DNA of 64,000 nucleotides from Colwellia sp. (GTDB lineage: Bacteria > Pseudomonadota > Gammaproteobacteria > Enterobacterales > Alteromonadaceae). Location: positions 124,001 to 188,000 of the forward strand of contig JABSOY010000009.1 of assembly GCA_013215385.1 (NCBI GenBank), in the 5' to 3' direction. Made by a program: the position numbers and the translations under genes. Of the stretch, positions 32,960-43,213 are shown one piece after another; position 1 is the first letter of the stretch, and each line of letters starts with the position of its first letter. The notes beneath the pieces are model-generated. The model searched no databases. It worked only from the letters and a program-made list of their open reading frames with translations, and was not told the origin of the DNA.

Positions 32960-35800
32960 CTATGATGAAGGTTTCTGGCTTACCAAATGATCGATCTTTT
33001 CCCAGCGTCCATTTTGATATTTAATTTCATAAAAGGGCCAGTAGTTATTATCAACTCTTAAGGTTATTACGTTAGCATTATTTCTAAAATCTAATGTCTT
33101 AATTAAAACTGATTCTTGGTGTTCCTTTCCTTTTACTGCCTTAACAAAATCATCAGTATTCTTGATTGGTTGACCGTCAATTTCTACAATGCGTCGCATT
33201 GCATAAAGTCCATACCGTGTTGCTGGAGAGCCATAACTATAACTCGCAACATATACGCCATCTTCGCTAACATTTCCTTGCTGCTGCGCCGCACGATGAG
33301 GTGAATGAAGGTACAATCCAGACCAATAAAAAACTTGTTCTATATCTTTGCCATTTAACAAAGTAGTAGTTAGCGTCTGAGAATGTATTTTGCCTTCACT
33401 GAAGTAAGTTACCCCGACTTCTGGTGCTTGTGATAATAATTCTACCTGTCTAAAAGAAGATACAGGAGTGTTATTAATCGCTAATAAAATATCCCCGCGT
33501 TTAAATAATTCTGCACTCTTAGAGCTTTTTGCCACATTATAAACGGCAAGTAATTTATCGGTATGCGGATTTTGATGTGATAATTTAGCTAACCATTCTT
33601 CTGGCAGCCCCATCTTCAATGCATCAACAGGTGCAATTTTCGTCAAGTTTAAATCAGAGGAATAAATTGGCTTTTTACTCTCGTGCAAGGCTATTAGCTC
33701 TACAACATACTCAATAGGAATACCCGCAAGAACAGTGCTAGTTTTATTACCACTTCGTTCTTCAAACATAGACCATAATGCAATCACTTCATTCGCTTTA
33801 TTGAGTAACAATCCATCTACCGACATATTTGGATTAACAAGGTTAACAACTTCAATATTTCTTTCAATAAACTGCGGTGCTTCGAATTGCGTCAGCCAAA
33901 GCTCTTCAATTAGATCAACCCTCGTTTCACGATATTCGACTACGCCATCATAGTTAAGTCCCATTTGCATTATAGGGTCTCCCTGTGAAATCGGCTGTTT
34001 ACTCAATGTAACTTGGGTTAAAGGAATATGAGCGACAGCCTCTGGTGCATAAGACACTAAAGCCAAATTATGTAATGGATGTATATACTCAACTTTACCT
34101 ATAACTTCTACACGATTGTTAAATGTTAACTTAACATCGCCTAATGAGCTGAATATCACACTACGGGCGACAACAACCAAGCCTTTTTGGGTATCAACTA
34201 TTACGCCTGTACCTGTTTTATTATTATTACCACTTCGACCTTGAATGGAGTACGGGCTGGTAAAATTTACTTCAACTAACGAATTTTCTAATTGATTACT
34301 AGTAACCATTGAAGAATTATTTGTATCGTCTTCAATCTTAGCTGCAGCATCAGCTAAAGGTAAAGACGGGCTACAAGGCCAATAACCTAGAGAAGGGGTT
34401 TTCTGACAATAGCTATGTTCGAACCAAGTACTATTTATTTCCACTAGTGCATAATTACTGGTACTTGGATTGTTTAAATTAAAATAACGAAGATGAATTT
34501 TACTACCATTTTCAATCAGGCTCAGCTGTTCATTAAACCTTTCTACTGTATCAACATGCACACCATTGAATTCTGTAATAACACTTTTATGGGGTACTCC
34601 TGCTTGTTTGAAACTACCCGCTGAAATAGCAACATATACGCCTGTTATTGGTTTATTAAAGTGCCTAGCTTGTTGATAAGACAAATTATGGAAAACCCCG
34701 CCATCAAACTTGAGAAAGGCAGAAGGTGTGATTGTATTTAAATCCGTAACCTTTACTGAAACCGATAAAACTTCGCCGCGTCTAAGAACAGACAAGTTAA
34801 TACTCTGATTAACATTGTTATTTATTCTACTTTCAAAAGTTGAAAAATCAGCAATTTCCTGTTCATTAATGGTTAATAAAATATCGCCCACTTCAAGAGC
34901 GCTTGCTGCAGAGCTATCTGGAATTATTGACTTAACCACTAATAAGCCGAGTGTTTCGGGAAACTTTGCACGGTACTTCATTTCTAACTCATCACTCAAG
35001 CCAAGCCGTTCTAGTTCAGCATAAGGTTTAGCATTAAGTGTTGTTTGTATCGTACCCCGAGATATTTTTTCGTTAGCTTGTAGCTTTTTTAACGCTATTT
35101 TAATTTTTTCTAACGGTAAATAAAACGCGTTAGCTGATTTTCTTTGGCTTCCTGCATTTAAGGCGACAACATCTCCTTGAACATTTATAACAGGAGAGCC
35201 CGATGAGCCACCTGTTGAAGCAGTGGCGGCTTGAATGTAAAATATATTAAAATCGTTATACTTGCCACGACCGTACACTGGCGCTTCACGGTCAAGTCGA
35301 GCAATAGTGCCATCTAAAATAGAAATTTTCTGTCCTGCGTCATTGCCAATAATACGAATTTCTTGGCCAACATTCGGATTAGTATTACTAAGTTTGAATT
35401 GATGTGGTTGCAGATGCTTAATCTGGCTAGGGTCGTAACGATAGAAGCCAAAATCGTGCACAGGATCAATATATAAGGGGGTTAAATCTATTTCTTCATT
35501 ATTAATTAATATAGCTTTTGCTGTTACGGGGCCGGGTGTCACTATATGGCGATTGGTTAAAATGATACCTCGTTCAGCATCAACAATAAAACCCGTACCA
35601 TAACCACTACTATTCCATTTTCCATCGAAACTTACCGGTACATCAATTTGAATACTGACGACACCACTAGACACTAACTTTACCGTGTCATTCCAATTAT
35701 CTTTTGTCGTATATGATGAACAATTGCTTAAAAATACAAGTGAAAACAGTCCGGTTAATAACACTAAAACAAGTGTCATTTTTTTGTTTTTTGTAAACAT
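32960..35800 (-). CDS. Tandem HtrA-like lipoprotein with Nma111-type architecture (protease-PDZ-PDZ-pseudoprotease-PDZ-PDZ)
   Basis: Lipobox 'LSNC'. First domain 'GIILTNRHIV', 'DPVHDFGF', 'TGGSSGSPVI'. Second domain 'GLVVVARSVI', 'HPLHNLAL' lacks the triad. Four PDZ-like segments. Confidence 0.85.
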   Translation of the reverse strand: MFTKNKKMTLVLVLLTGLFSLVFLSNCSSYTTKDNWNDTVKLVSSGVVSIQIDVPVSFDGKWNSSGYGTGFIVDAERGIILTNRHIVTPGPVTAKAILINNEEIDLTPLYIDPVHDFGFYRYDPSQIKHLQPHQFKLSNTNPNVGQEIRIIGNDAGQKISILDGTIARLDREAPVYGRGKYNDFNIFYIQAATASTGGSSGSPVINVQGDVVALNAGSQRKSANAFYLPLEKIKIALKKLQANEKISRGTIQTTLNAKPYAELERLGLSDELEMKYRAKFPETLGLLVVKSIIPDSSAASALEVGDILLTINEQEIADFSTFESRINNNVNQSINLSVLRRGEVLSVSVKVTDLNTITPSAFLKFDGGVFHNLSYQQARHFNKPITGVYVAISAGSFKQAGVPHKSVITEFNGVHVDTVERFNEQLSLIENGSKIHLRYFNLNNPSTSNYALVEINSTWFEHSYCQKTPSLGYWPCSPSLPLADAAAKIEDDTNNSSMVTSNQLENSLVEVNFTSPYSIQGRSGNNNKTGTGVIVDTQKGLVVVARSVIFSSLGDVKLTFNNRVEVIGKVEYIHPLHNLALVSYAPEAVAHIPLTQVTLSKQPISQGDPIMQMGLNYDGVVEYRETRVDLIEELWLTQFEAPQFIERNIEVVNLVNPNMSVDGLLLNKANEVIALWSMFEERSGNKTSTVLAGIPIEYVVELIALHESKKPIYSSDLNLTKIAPVDALKMGLPEEWLAKLSHQNPHTDKLLAVYNVAKSSKSAELFKRGDILLAINNTPVSSFRQVELLSQAPEVGVTYFSEGKIHSQTLTTTLLNGKDIEQVFYWSGLYLHSPHRAAQQQGNVSEDGVYVASYSYGSPATRYGLYAMRRIVEIDGQPIKNTDDFVKAVKGKEHQESVLIKTLDFRNNANVITLRVDNNYWPFYEIKYQNGRWEKIDHLVSQKPSS

Positions 35801-35971
35801 CCGTATTACCTTATTCTTTGGTTTATAACTATTTATTTTAATATACAGATTTTTTATGAATTTTAAAGAACTTAAACTATTAACTTAAGCTCTTAACTTA
35901 AAAATGGCTTCTGTAATGAAAATAAAAACAAATGAGCAGCGCCTAAGTAAAATACAGCTTAACTGTTTCTA

Positions 35972-36172
35972 TCAACGCTGAAACATCACTAAGTCTTTTC
36001 TGGTGTCATTATACACTGAAAAAAGTACACGTTTATTGGTATAATCTATATCGCTTAAATTAGCTATACGGTTCGATTTTGATGATGTCTCTACTGTTGA
36101 AATGACTTGTTGTTCAACCTGATAACGCCATATTTTTCCTTGCCGAAATAAAACCAATTTATCATGCAACAT
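35972..36172 (-). pseudogene. Fragment resembling the C-terminal end of a TolB/propeller-type (CadC-like regulator) protein
   Basis: 'LVLFRQGKIWRYQVEQQVISTV...VLFSVYNDTRKDLVMFQR'; no N-terminal part present. Confidence 0.4.
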
Positions 36173-36499
36173 GCTATTTCATTTTTACAGCATGTTGCTA
36201 TAGCTATGCCAAGCCCAGTTCGAGCAGCCGATCGTTTAGCAACACTTTATCAGCAAAATCAACAGCCTGAACAAGCCAGTATTTATCGCTTAAAAGTACA
36301 GCAACGCTTGACTGATATTTTCAATAAACCGATATCATCAAAACAAAAAGATAGCCTGAATAGATATGGCTATAACTTAATGAACGAGGAAAGAAATCAA
36401 GAAGCGTTAATAATATTAAAACGCATAACGAAAGCAAAACCCGATTCAATCAGTGCCTATGACAGTATTGCCGAAGCATATGAGTTAGTAAAAAATTAG
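36164..36499 (+). pseudogene. TPR-like C-terminal fragment
   Basis: 'QASIYRLKVQQRLTDIF...LNRYGYNLMNEERNQEALIILKRITKAKPDSISAYDSIAEAYELV'; no N-terminal domain. Confidence 0.45.
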
Positions 36500-36578
36500 A
36501 AGGCTATGATGCAGGAGGAGAAGAACAGACAGTTATTACTGAAATAGGCTAATTAAACTTTGTTGTTATATTCTAGTT

Positions 36579-36597
36579 CCGCACTTAAGTAGTGCGG
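36579..36597. terminator. Hairpin CCGCACT-taagt-AGTGCGG
   Basis: Perfect inverted repeat in the intergenic region. Confidence 0.5.
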
Positions 36598-36690
36598 TTC
36601 TAGATTATAAAGAAAAATAACAACGCTTTATTACATCGCACTTAATAACGTAAAGTATTATTTAGCACTTTCAATATAGAACTTAAATTA

Positions 36691-37323
36691 TTACTTAAGC
36701 GTTAATAAGTATTTCACTAAGTTATTGTAATCTTTTTCGAAGTCATTTTGGTCTAACTCCTTCGCTTCAATTTTATAGCGACCGTTAACAATAACCGCTG
36801 GTACGCCGGTTAATCCACCACTTTTCGAGTAATAATCTTGTTTTTTCTTCATTAATTTGGCTTTGCTATTAACACTAAAGCTTTTCATTAACTTATCAAA
36901 TTTTTCACCGTCGGCGCCGTTAAGGACAAAAACATTACGAATATCTTTTTCTGAGGTAAACACGGCACGTTGTACATGAATATAATTAAAAACCGCACCC
37001 ATTAATTTTCTGTCCATGCCCATTTGCTCAGCAACTATCACGGCTTTAGTTAACATTTGCTGCATAACAGGTGAAGCTGCACGAAGAAAATCTACATGGT
37101 TGAACTCAAATTTAACGCCTTTTGGTAACTGCTTTTTTACGCCAGCCATAAAAGGTTCGAATTTAAAACAGTGGCCACAGTAAAACGAAAAGAACTCTCT
37201 AACTTCTGGCTTTTTCGTCGCTTCTGCACTCACTACTGTGTAGTGCGTGCCTTCTTGATAATTTGTTGCAGAAGCCATTAATGGCAGTACCAACATCACA
37301 AATAAACTAACTAATTTTTTCAT
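36691..37323 (-). CDS. dsbA: Thiol:disulfide interchange protein DsbA
   Basis: 'REFFSFYCGHCFKFEPF' CxxC (CGHC), 'TGVPAVIVNGRY' cis-Pro; signal peptide from Met at 37323. Confidence 0.94.
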   Translation of the reverse strand: MKKLVSLFVMLVLPLMASATNYQEGTHYTVVSAEATKKPEVREFFSFYCGHCFKFEPFMAGVKKQLPKGVKFEFNHVDFLRAASPVMQQMLTKAVIVAEQMGMDRKLMGAVFNYIHVQRAVFTSEKDIRNVFVLNGADGEKFDKLMKSFSVNSKAKLMKKKQDYYSKSGGLTGVPAVIVNGRYKIEAKELDQNDFEKDYNNLVKYLLTLK

Positions 37324-37371
37324 TGAACACTTTTCCTCAAATGTAAGCACTGCATTTTTTGTTTTTAATAT

Positions 37372-38349
37372 TTATGCAGGAAATAAACTTAACGGTGGTT
37401 GTTGAAGCGCTGATACTTGCTCTTTCAACATTAAAATTTGCTGTTCCCAATATTTATCGGTATTAAACCAGGGGAAGTTATGTGGGAACGCAGGATCTTG
37501 CCAACGCTTACATAACCACGCCATATAATTAACAACACGCATAGTACGTAATGATTCTATCAAAATAAGTTGGTTAGGTTCAAATGAATAAAATTCTTCG
37601 TAGCCCATCAACATGGTATCAAGCTGAAGTAACATTTGTTGACGATCGCCCGAAAGCATCATCCATAAATCTTGAATCGCAGGTCCCATACGACAATCAT
37701 CTAAATCGACAAAGTGAGGGCCTTCATCTGTCCATAAAATATTTCCGGAATGACAGTCGCCATGCAAGCGTATTTCATTACTTGGTTGATATTGCTCAGC
37801 GGCAATATCAACCACTTGTTCAAGAATAGTAAAAAACGCTGTTGATAAATAACTCGGCACAAATTCAGAGTTTTTAATAATATCGGTCGCTTGAAAAAGC
37901 ATTTCTTGTTTTGTGAAAGTCGGACGATGGATAAACTTTTTTTGTGCAGCAACTGCATGTATTCGTCCTAAAAAACGTCCCATCCATTCCAGTTGGTTTA
38001 GGTTATCAACTTCAAAAATTCGACCACCGCGACAAGGGTAGATAGCAAACTGGTAGCCTTTATGAGAGAAAAGCGACTCGCCGTCAATTTTTATCGGCGC
38101 AACAAGGGGTAACTCTTGTTCAGCTAATTCAAAAGCAAAGTCATGCTCTTCACGAAGTTCTGCGTCACTCCAACGTTGCGGACGATAGAACTTAGTGACG
38201 TATTTATTTTTATCGTCGTCATGAAATTGATAAACACGGTTTTCATAACTATTTAACGGGAGTAAGCCGCTGTCAACCGAGAGTCCTGTGCTTTCTAAGC
38301 CATCTAGGATCAAGTCGGGCGACAGTGAGGTAAAATCAAATACTGACAT
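37372..38349 (-). CDS. srkA: Stress response serine/threonine protein kinase (YihE)
   Basis: 'LHGDCHSGNILWTDEGPHFVDLDDCRMGPAIQDLW'; upstream of dsbA as in E. coli yihE-dsbA. Confidence 0.94.
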   Translation of the reverse strand: MSVFDFTSLSPDLILDGLESTGLSVDSGLLPLNSYENRVYQFHDDDKNKYVTKFYRPQRWSDAELREEHDFAFELAEQELPLVAPIKIDGESLFSHKGYQFAIYPCRGGRIFEVDNLNQLEWMGRFLGRIHAVAAQKKFIHRPTFTKQEMLFQATDIIKNSEFVPSYLSTAFFTILEQVVDIAAEQYQPSNEIRLHGDCHSGNILWTDEGPHFVDLDDCRMGPAIQDLWMMLSGDRQQMLLQLDTMLMGYEEFYSFEPNQLILIESLRTMRVVNYMAWLCKRWQDPAFPHNFPWFNTDKYWEQQILMLKEQVSALQQPPLSLFPA

Positions 38350-39782
38350 TAGCGTTTATTAAAAAACCTACTTTCATGCTCAAGGGAAACGTCATCTTCC
38401 TCTGAAACCAACTCAATAACAAATGAAATATCAGACATGTAGCCTTTTAATTCATACGGGTCGACCGATATGCTCATCGGTAAGGTATACACAGAAGCCG
38501 CTTTCACCATAATTTCTTGTTCGCCATGCCATTGGGTATTTTCAATGCCTTTTACCGAAAGTCGATAAACATTATCGGTTTGCGATTTGTTCAATATTTT
38601 TAAGGTATAAACATTTTCGATATCGCCATTAAACTTTTCTTTCGCTAGTTCATTTCTGTCGCGAATAATATCTAAGGAAAGCGGCACACGATTAGCAATT
38701 TCTAGTACTAACAAACTGGTCATTATCGTTAATACAATTGCGTAGCCAATAAGCTTTGAACGAACAAAGTGTACTTTCTTTCCCTGCAACTCGTGCTCTG
38801 TGGTGTAGCGAATCAATCCTTTCGGATACTTCATTTTGTCCATAACACCGTCACAAGCATCAATACAGGCGCCACAATTTATACATTCGTATTGTAAGCC
38901 GTTACGAATATCGATACCGGTTGGGCAAACTTGCACACACAAGCTACAGTCGATGCAGTCGCCTAACTCAAGCGCTTTATGATCTTCTTTACGTGAACGC
39001 GCCCCTCGGTTTTCGCCGCGATTGTAATCGTAAGAAACAGTTAACGTATCTTTATCAAACATCGCTGATTGAAAACGTGCATATGGGCACATATGCAAAC
39101 ACATAATTTCACGCATCCAGCCGGCATTTCCATAGGTACAAAAGGCAAAAAACCAAACGGTCGCAGCTAAAGCAAATGATGCTTCAAAAGTAAAAAAGTC
39201 TTTAAACACTTCGTCTACGGGAGCAAAATAACCAGCAAAGGTTAACGCGGTAAGAATTGAGAAAAATAACCAACAGCTGTGTTTAAGTGTTTTACGCCAA
39301 AACTTATTAAAATCTAGTTTTCGACTATCCAGGCTTTTACGCTGGTTAGCACTGCCTTCAATTTTTTCTTCAAACCAGATAAAAATAAAGGTCCAAACAG
39401 TTTGTGGGCATAAATAACCACACCAAACACGGCCTAAAAATGTAGTAACAAAAAACAATAAAAAAGCACTAAGAATAAAAAGCCAAGCGAGTAAGGTTAA
39501 ATCCTGTGGCCATAATGTTAAGCCCCAGAAAGTAAAACGTTGTTCAGCGATATCAAATAATATCGCTTGATGACCGTTATATTGTAACCAAGGTAATAAG
39601 GCGAAGAAGGTTAAAAAAACAAAGTTCATTCGCTGTCTTAATAACTGGAAAAACCCGCTGACTTTACGCACATAAATTTGATCACGAGGCTGATACGTTT
39701 CAACCTGATTAGGCTGGTGTATGTGGATATTTTTAATGGGAATGTGTACCGACTTTTTTTGCAGCTTGTCTTCTGGTTTCAC
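38349..39782 (-). CDS. ccoG: Cytochrome c oxidase accessory protein CcoG
   Basis: 'GDCIDCSLCVQVCPTGIDIRNGLQYECINCGACIDACD', multi-TM. Confidence 0.93.
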   Translation of the reverse strand: MKPEDKLQKKSVHIPIKNIHIHQPNQVETYQPRDQIYVRKVSGFFQLLRQRMNFVFLTFFALLPWLQYNGHQAILFDIAEQRFTFWGLTLWPQDLTLLAWLFILSAFLLFFVTTFLGRVWCGYLCPQTVWTFIFIWFEEKIEGSANQRKSLDSRKLDFNKFWRKTLKHSCWLFFSILTALTFAGYFAPVDEVFKDFFTFEASFALAATVWFFAFCTYGNAGWMREIMCLHMCPYARFQSAMFDKDTLTVSYDYNRGENRGARSRKEDHKALELGDCIDCSLCVQVCPTGIDIRNGLQYECINCGACIDACDGVMDKMKYPKGLIRYTTEHELQGKKVHFVRSKLIGYAIVLTIMTSLLVLEIANRVPLSLDIIRDRNELAKEKFNGDIENVYTLKILNKSQTDNVYRLSVKGIENTQWHGEQEIMVKAASVYTLPMSISVDPYELKGYMSDISFVIELVSEEDDVSLEHESRFFNKR

Positions 39783-39916
39783 AGTAAATCCTTGATATGC
39801 GAGAGCGCGCAGATTATAACGATATAAAAAAAATAATACGTTATAAAATAATAATTATTAGGGAATAAGCAAAAAATTGATTATTCTACTATTATCGCTC
39901 AATTATATGACAAATT

Positions 39917-40273
39917 ATGAAAAACTTATTGATCTTAATCGTCGCTGCCGCATTATTTTTGCACTTTTATCCACAACCAGAACTAGAAGACTGGTTTACA
40001 GAACAAAAGAAAGTAGTTATGGAAACCTTTACTGAGGCAACCGATACGCAAGTTAGGTTGAAGTCAGATATTATATATAACGAATTAGAGAATCAGTTTG
40101 ATCGTTTTACTGATGAGGAACAAGCGTTTTTACAGGAAATGACTATCGACAGAAAATCGGTAAAATCTTTTTTTGTTACCTATTGTGAAGGTAAGCAAAG
40201 GTCACCTAATTTTCATCGCGACAACCAAGAGAAAGTCTGCCGTAAAATATCGCAATATAGTGGGCTATTATAA
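39917..40273 (+). CDS. Hypothetical protein with N-terminal membrane/signal segment
   Basis: 118 aa, MKNLLILIVAAALFLHFYPQPELEDWF; ends before a terminator-like hairpin. Confidence 0.65.
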   Translation: MKNLLILIVAAALFLHFYPQPELEDWFTEQKKVVMETFTEATDTQVRLKSDIIYNELENQFDRFTDEEQAFLQEMTIDRKSVKSFFVTYCEGKQRSPNFHRDNQEKVCRKISQYSGLL

Positions 40274-40313
40274 GTAAATGAAATAACCGTTTCACAGAAC
40301 AAATACAACAGTT

Positions 40314-40342
40314 CGGGATGCTAAACCAAGTTTAACATCCCG
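40314..40342. terminator. Hairpin CGGGATGctaaaccaagtttaaCATCCCG between convergent genes
   Basis: Inverted repeat with extended stem. Confidence 0.6.
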
Positions 40343-40363
40343 ATATTAACTAAATACTGAACA

Positions 40364-41725
40364 TTAAGCAGAAAGACTCGCTAATAATTCAGCAAACGCT
40401 TGTTCAGTTTGTTTTTCTAAATGATGAGCCCCCGCTTTTATTACCCATTGTCCATTTACCATGACATCATTAACCATATTTTGCTGACTGGCAAAAATCA
40501 GACTGTCTAATAAGTGTTCATCGCTATGAGCGAATAATGCAACTTTAGCACTATTGAGCACGAGTAAATCGGCCTGTTTTCCTATCGCCAATTCGCCGGT
40601 ATTACTATTAGTGCTTTGCGCACCACCTAATGCTGCTTGCTGCCATAAATTACGCCCTACTGAGGCTTCATTTTCAGTGGCCAAAATAGCACGTTGTTGC
40701 TTTATTAAGCGCTGGGCATATTCTAACCAACGTAACTCTTCAACAGGGTTAACCGAAATATGGCTGTCTGAACCAATCGCTAAGGTCCCCTTCTCAGCTA
40801 AAAACTCTGTGGTAGGAAAAATACCATCTCCTAAGTTTGCTTCGGTGGTCGGGCAAATACCCGCTATCGCTTTACTGGCGACGATACCTTTACGCTCTTG
40901 TTCATTAATATGCGTAGCGTGTATTAAACACCATTGCTCGTCTAATTCGACATTATTAAGTAACCATTCCACCGGACGTTGACCATAATGGGCGATACAG
41001 TCATCAACTTCTTTTTGTTGCTCGGCGATATGAATATGTATCGGCGCTTTATTGTCTAAATTACGGACATGCTTCACCGCTTGCTCTAATGAAGTTTTAT
41101 CAACGGCGCGTAATGAATGTGGCGCAATACCTACATTGGTATTTTTATAACCTGCACTTAAAGCAAAACAGTCACTGACCAACTGATTAAATTGTTCAAC
41201 CGAATTAGTAAAACGTTTTTGCCCGTCATTTGCGGCTAAAGGACCAAAACCGCTAAAACGATATAAGACCGGTAATAATGTTAAACCTATGCCAGATTGC
41301 TGACTAGCATTGAAAATAGCTTTTGCCATTTCAGCCAGTTCGGTATGGTTATCGCCATTAATTTCATGATGTAAATAATGGAATTCAGCAACACGGGTAT
41401 AACCCATTTTCAACATTTCAATATAAAGCTGCGTGGCAATAGTTTTTGCATTTTCTGAGGTTAGTTGGTCAATAAATTTGTACATGATACTGCGCCATGT
41501 CCAAAAACTGTCTTGGCCTTCACTGCCCTGCTCACTAAATCCGGCAAAGGCTCGCTGAAATGCGTGAGAATGACAATTAACCATACCTGGAATAACAACG
41601 CCAACTTTCTCAGCTCCGTCAACATAACCAGCATCAATAGCCGTAATCACACCATTTTCAACCGTAAGTGTTTGTTGTTTCTGCCAACCACTACTTAATA
41701 GAATGCGCTCTGCAAATAATTTCAT
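40364..41725 (-). CDS. hutF: Formimidoylglutamate deiminase
   Basis: 'GMVNCHSHAFQRAFAG', 'AIGSDSHISVNPVEELRWLEYAQRL'. Confidence 0.94.
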   Translation of the reverse strand: MKLFAERILLSSGWQKQQTLTVENGVITAIDAGYVDGAEKVGVVIPGMVNCHSHAFQRAFAGFSEQGSEGQDSFWTWRSIMYKFIDQLTSENAKTIATQLYIEMLKMGYTRVAEFHYLHHEINGDNHTELAEMAKAIFNASQQSGIGLTLLPVLYRFSGFGPLAANDGQKRFTNSVEQFNQLVSDCFALSAGYKNTNVGIAPHSLRAVDKTSLEQAVKHVRNLDNKAPIHIHIAEQQKEVDDCIAHYGQRPVEWLLNNVELDEQWCLIHATHINEQERKGIVASKAIAGICPTTEANLGDGIFPTTEFLAEKGTLAIGSDSHISVNPVEELRWLEYAQRLIKQQRAILATENEASVGRNLWQQAALGGAQSTNSNTGELAIGKQADLLVLNSAKVALFAHSDEHLLDSLIFASQQNMVNDVMVNGQWVIKAGAHHLEKQTEQAFAELLASLSA

Positions 41726-41742
41726 TTAAAGTACCTTACTAA

Positions 41743-42540
41743 TTAATGCTCAGAGAAGTGAATTAAGGTGTGAACTAATTGTTCAAGTTTAGGAATAACC
41801 TCTGCCGCTAAAGCTTCATTATATTCACTACTAGGTTCACTCATATATGTGCGCTGCGATAACTCTAACTGTACCGCATGGATATTTTTTTCTGGCTGGC
41901 CATATGCTCGAGTAATAAAACCGCCTTTAAAGCGACCATTTGAAATCATACTGTAAGGAGAATAATCAAGCTGCTGTAGCGCCGTTAATAGTTCTGGTGC
42001 GCAGCTTGTTCCATTGGCGGTGCCAAAATTAAAATCAGGGAGCTGGCCTTCAAAAAAGCGTGGTACTTCAGACAAAATAGAATGCGCTTCTAGTAATACT
42101 GCTTTGCCAAATTCAACTTGCATCGCGTTTAAGGTTGTTTTTAATGCTTGATGATAAGGCTGCCAATAAGTACTAATACGATGCGATATCTCTGCTTCAT
42201 TTGGTGTTTTCCCTTCGAGGTACAAGGGTGATAAATCAAATGCCGTTGTCGGGCAAAGTTCGGTACTGTTTGCACCAGGATATAAATCAACACCCTCTGG
42301 GTCCCGATTTAGGTCAATTACGTAACGGCTATATTTAGGCATGATAATATAAGCACCTAACGCTTTTGCAAACGCATAAAGCTTATCTTTATGCCAGTCG
42401 GTATCGCTAACTTGCTTGCCTTGCTTGGTCATATCATTAGCAATATATTCAGGTAAAGCTTCGCCGTTATGGGGCATGCTAATCAATAACGGAATACGAC
42501 CTTTTACTAATGTGTAAGTTAATTCACCTGCTTCTGACAT
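41743..42540 (-). CDS. hutG: N-formylglutamate deformylase
   Basis: 'PLLISMPHNGEALP', 'SRYVIDLNRDPEGVDLYPGANSTELCPTTAFD'; operon with hutF. Confidence 0.93.
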   Translation of the reverse strand: MSEAGELTYTLVKGRIPLLISMPHNGEALPEYIANDMTKQGKQVSDTDWHKDKLYAFAKALGAYIIMPKYSRYVIDLNRDPEGVDLYPGANSTELCPTTAFDLSPLYLEGKTPNEAEISHRISTYWQPYHQALKTTLNAMQVEFGKAVLLEAHSILSEVPRFFEGQLPDFNFGTANGTSCAPELLTALQQLDYSPYSMISNGRFKGGFITRAYGQPEKNIHAVQLELSQRTYMSEPSSEYNEALAAEVIPKLEQLVHTLIHFSEH

Positions 42541-42556
42541 TTTTAACCTCTTTTTA

Positions 42557-42570
42557 ATTGTATATACAAC
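42557..42570. promoter_or_regulatory. Putative HutC operator GTTGTATATACAAT (minus strand)
   Basis: Palindromic TTGTATATACAA 17 bp upstream of hutG. Confidence 0.65.
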
Positions 42571-42639
42571 TTTAAGGGTAATTTATCATGCAGAGCCTAG
42601 CGCAAGCAAATTTATTGGTGATTAACGCTAATATAAAAA

Positions 42640-43104
42640 TTACTCCATGGCTTTAAAAGTTGCCAGTACCTTGTTATCAGCTAAGAGTACTAAACGATGT
42701 TTCATTATTTGAAACTTTGTCACTTTGGCTAACATATTTTCATATTGAAACTCTAAGGTTGAAGTATCTGCACAATAACGACGTGTCATACCTAACGCAC
42801 TTACCGTTAAGCTTTGATTTTTTTTACTATAACTACCAAAAAAATTATTACAGCCTGCAAACCCTTCGACTTTATGAGTGCTGGCTATAAAGGAGATAAA
42901 AGGGATGCCTTGTAGTGTAGTTAACTTAATATCTGACGAATGTAACTTAACTAACTGCCAGCGCTGCGTAGTCAACACTTGGGCATTATTTGAATGTAGC
43001 TCTTTTTGGCTTCCCCTTTCACTAAACATTTGGCAAGCAGAAGTTAAAGATGCAATTACCAATACAAGGAAATAGATATTACGATTAGAATAATGATTTT
43101 TCAT
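42640..43104 (-). CDS. META/HslJ-domain lipoprotein
   Basis: Lipobox 'LTSACQ'; 'QRWQLVKLHSSDI...GFAGCNNFFGSYSKKNQSLTVSALGMTRRYC'. Confidence 0.85.
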   Translation of the reverse strand: MKNHYSNRNIYFLVLVIASLTSACQMFSERGSQKELHSNNAQVLTTQRWQLVKLHSSDIKLTTLQGIPFISFIASTHKVEGFAGCNNFFGSYSKKNQSLTVSALGMTRRYCADTSTLEFQYENMLAKVTKFQIMKHRLVLLADNKVLATFKAME

Positions 43105-43213
43105 TGAATGACCTTGTTAGTCCTTTTAAAATATATTTGCTGGTGAAGTACTTATCGCATAAAGTGTACTTTATAATCAAATTTTAACCTCTATGATATA
43201 AGACTTAAAAGTA

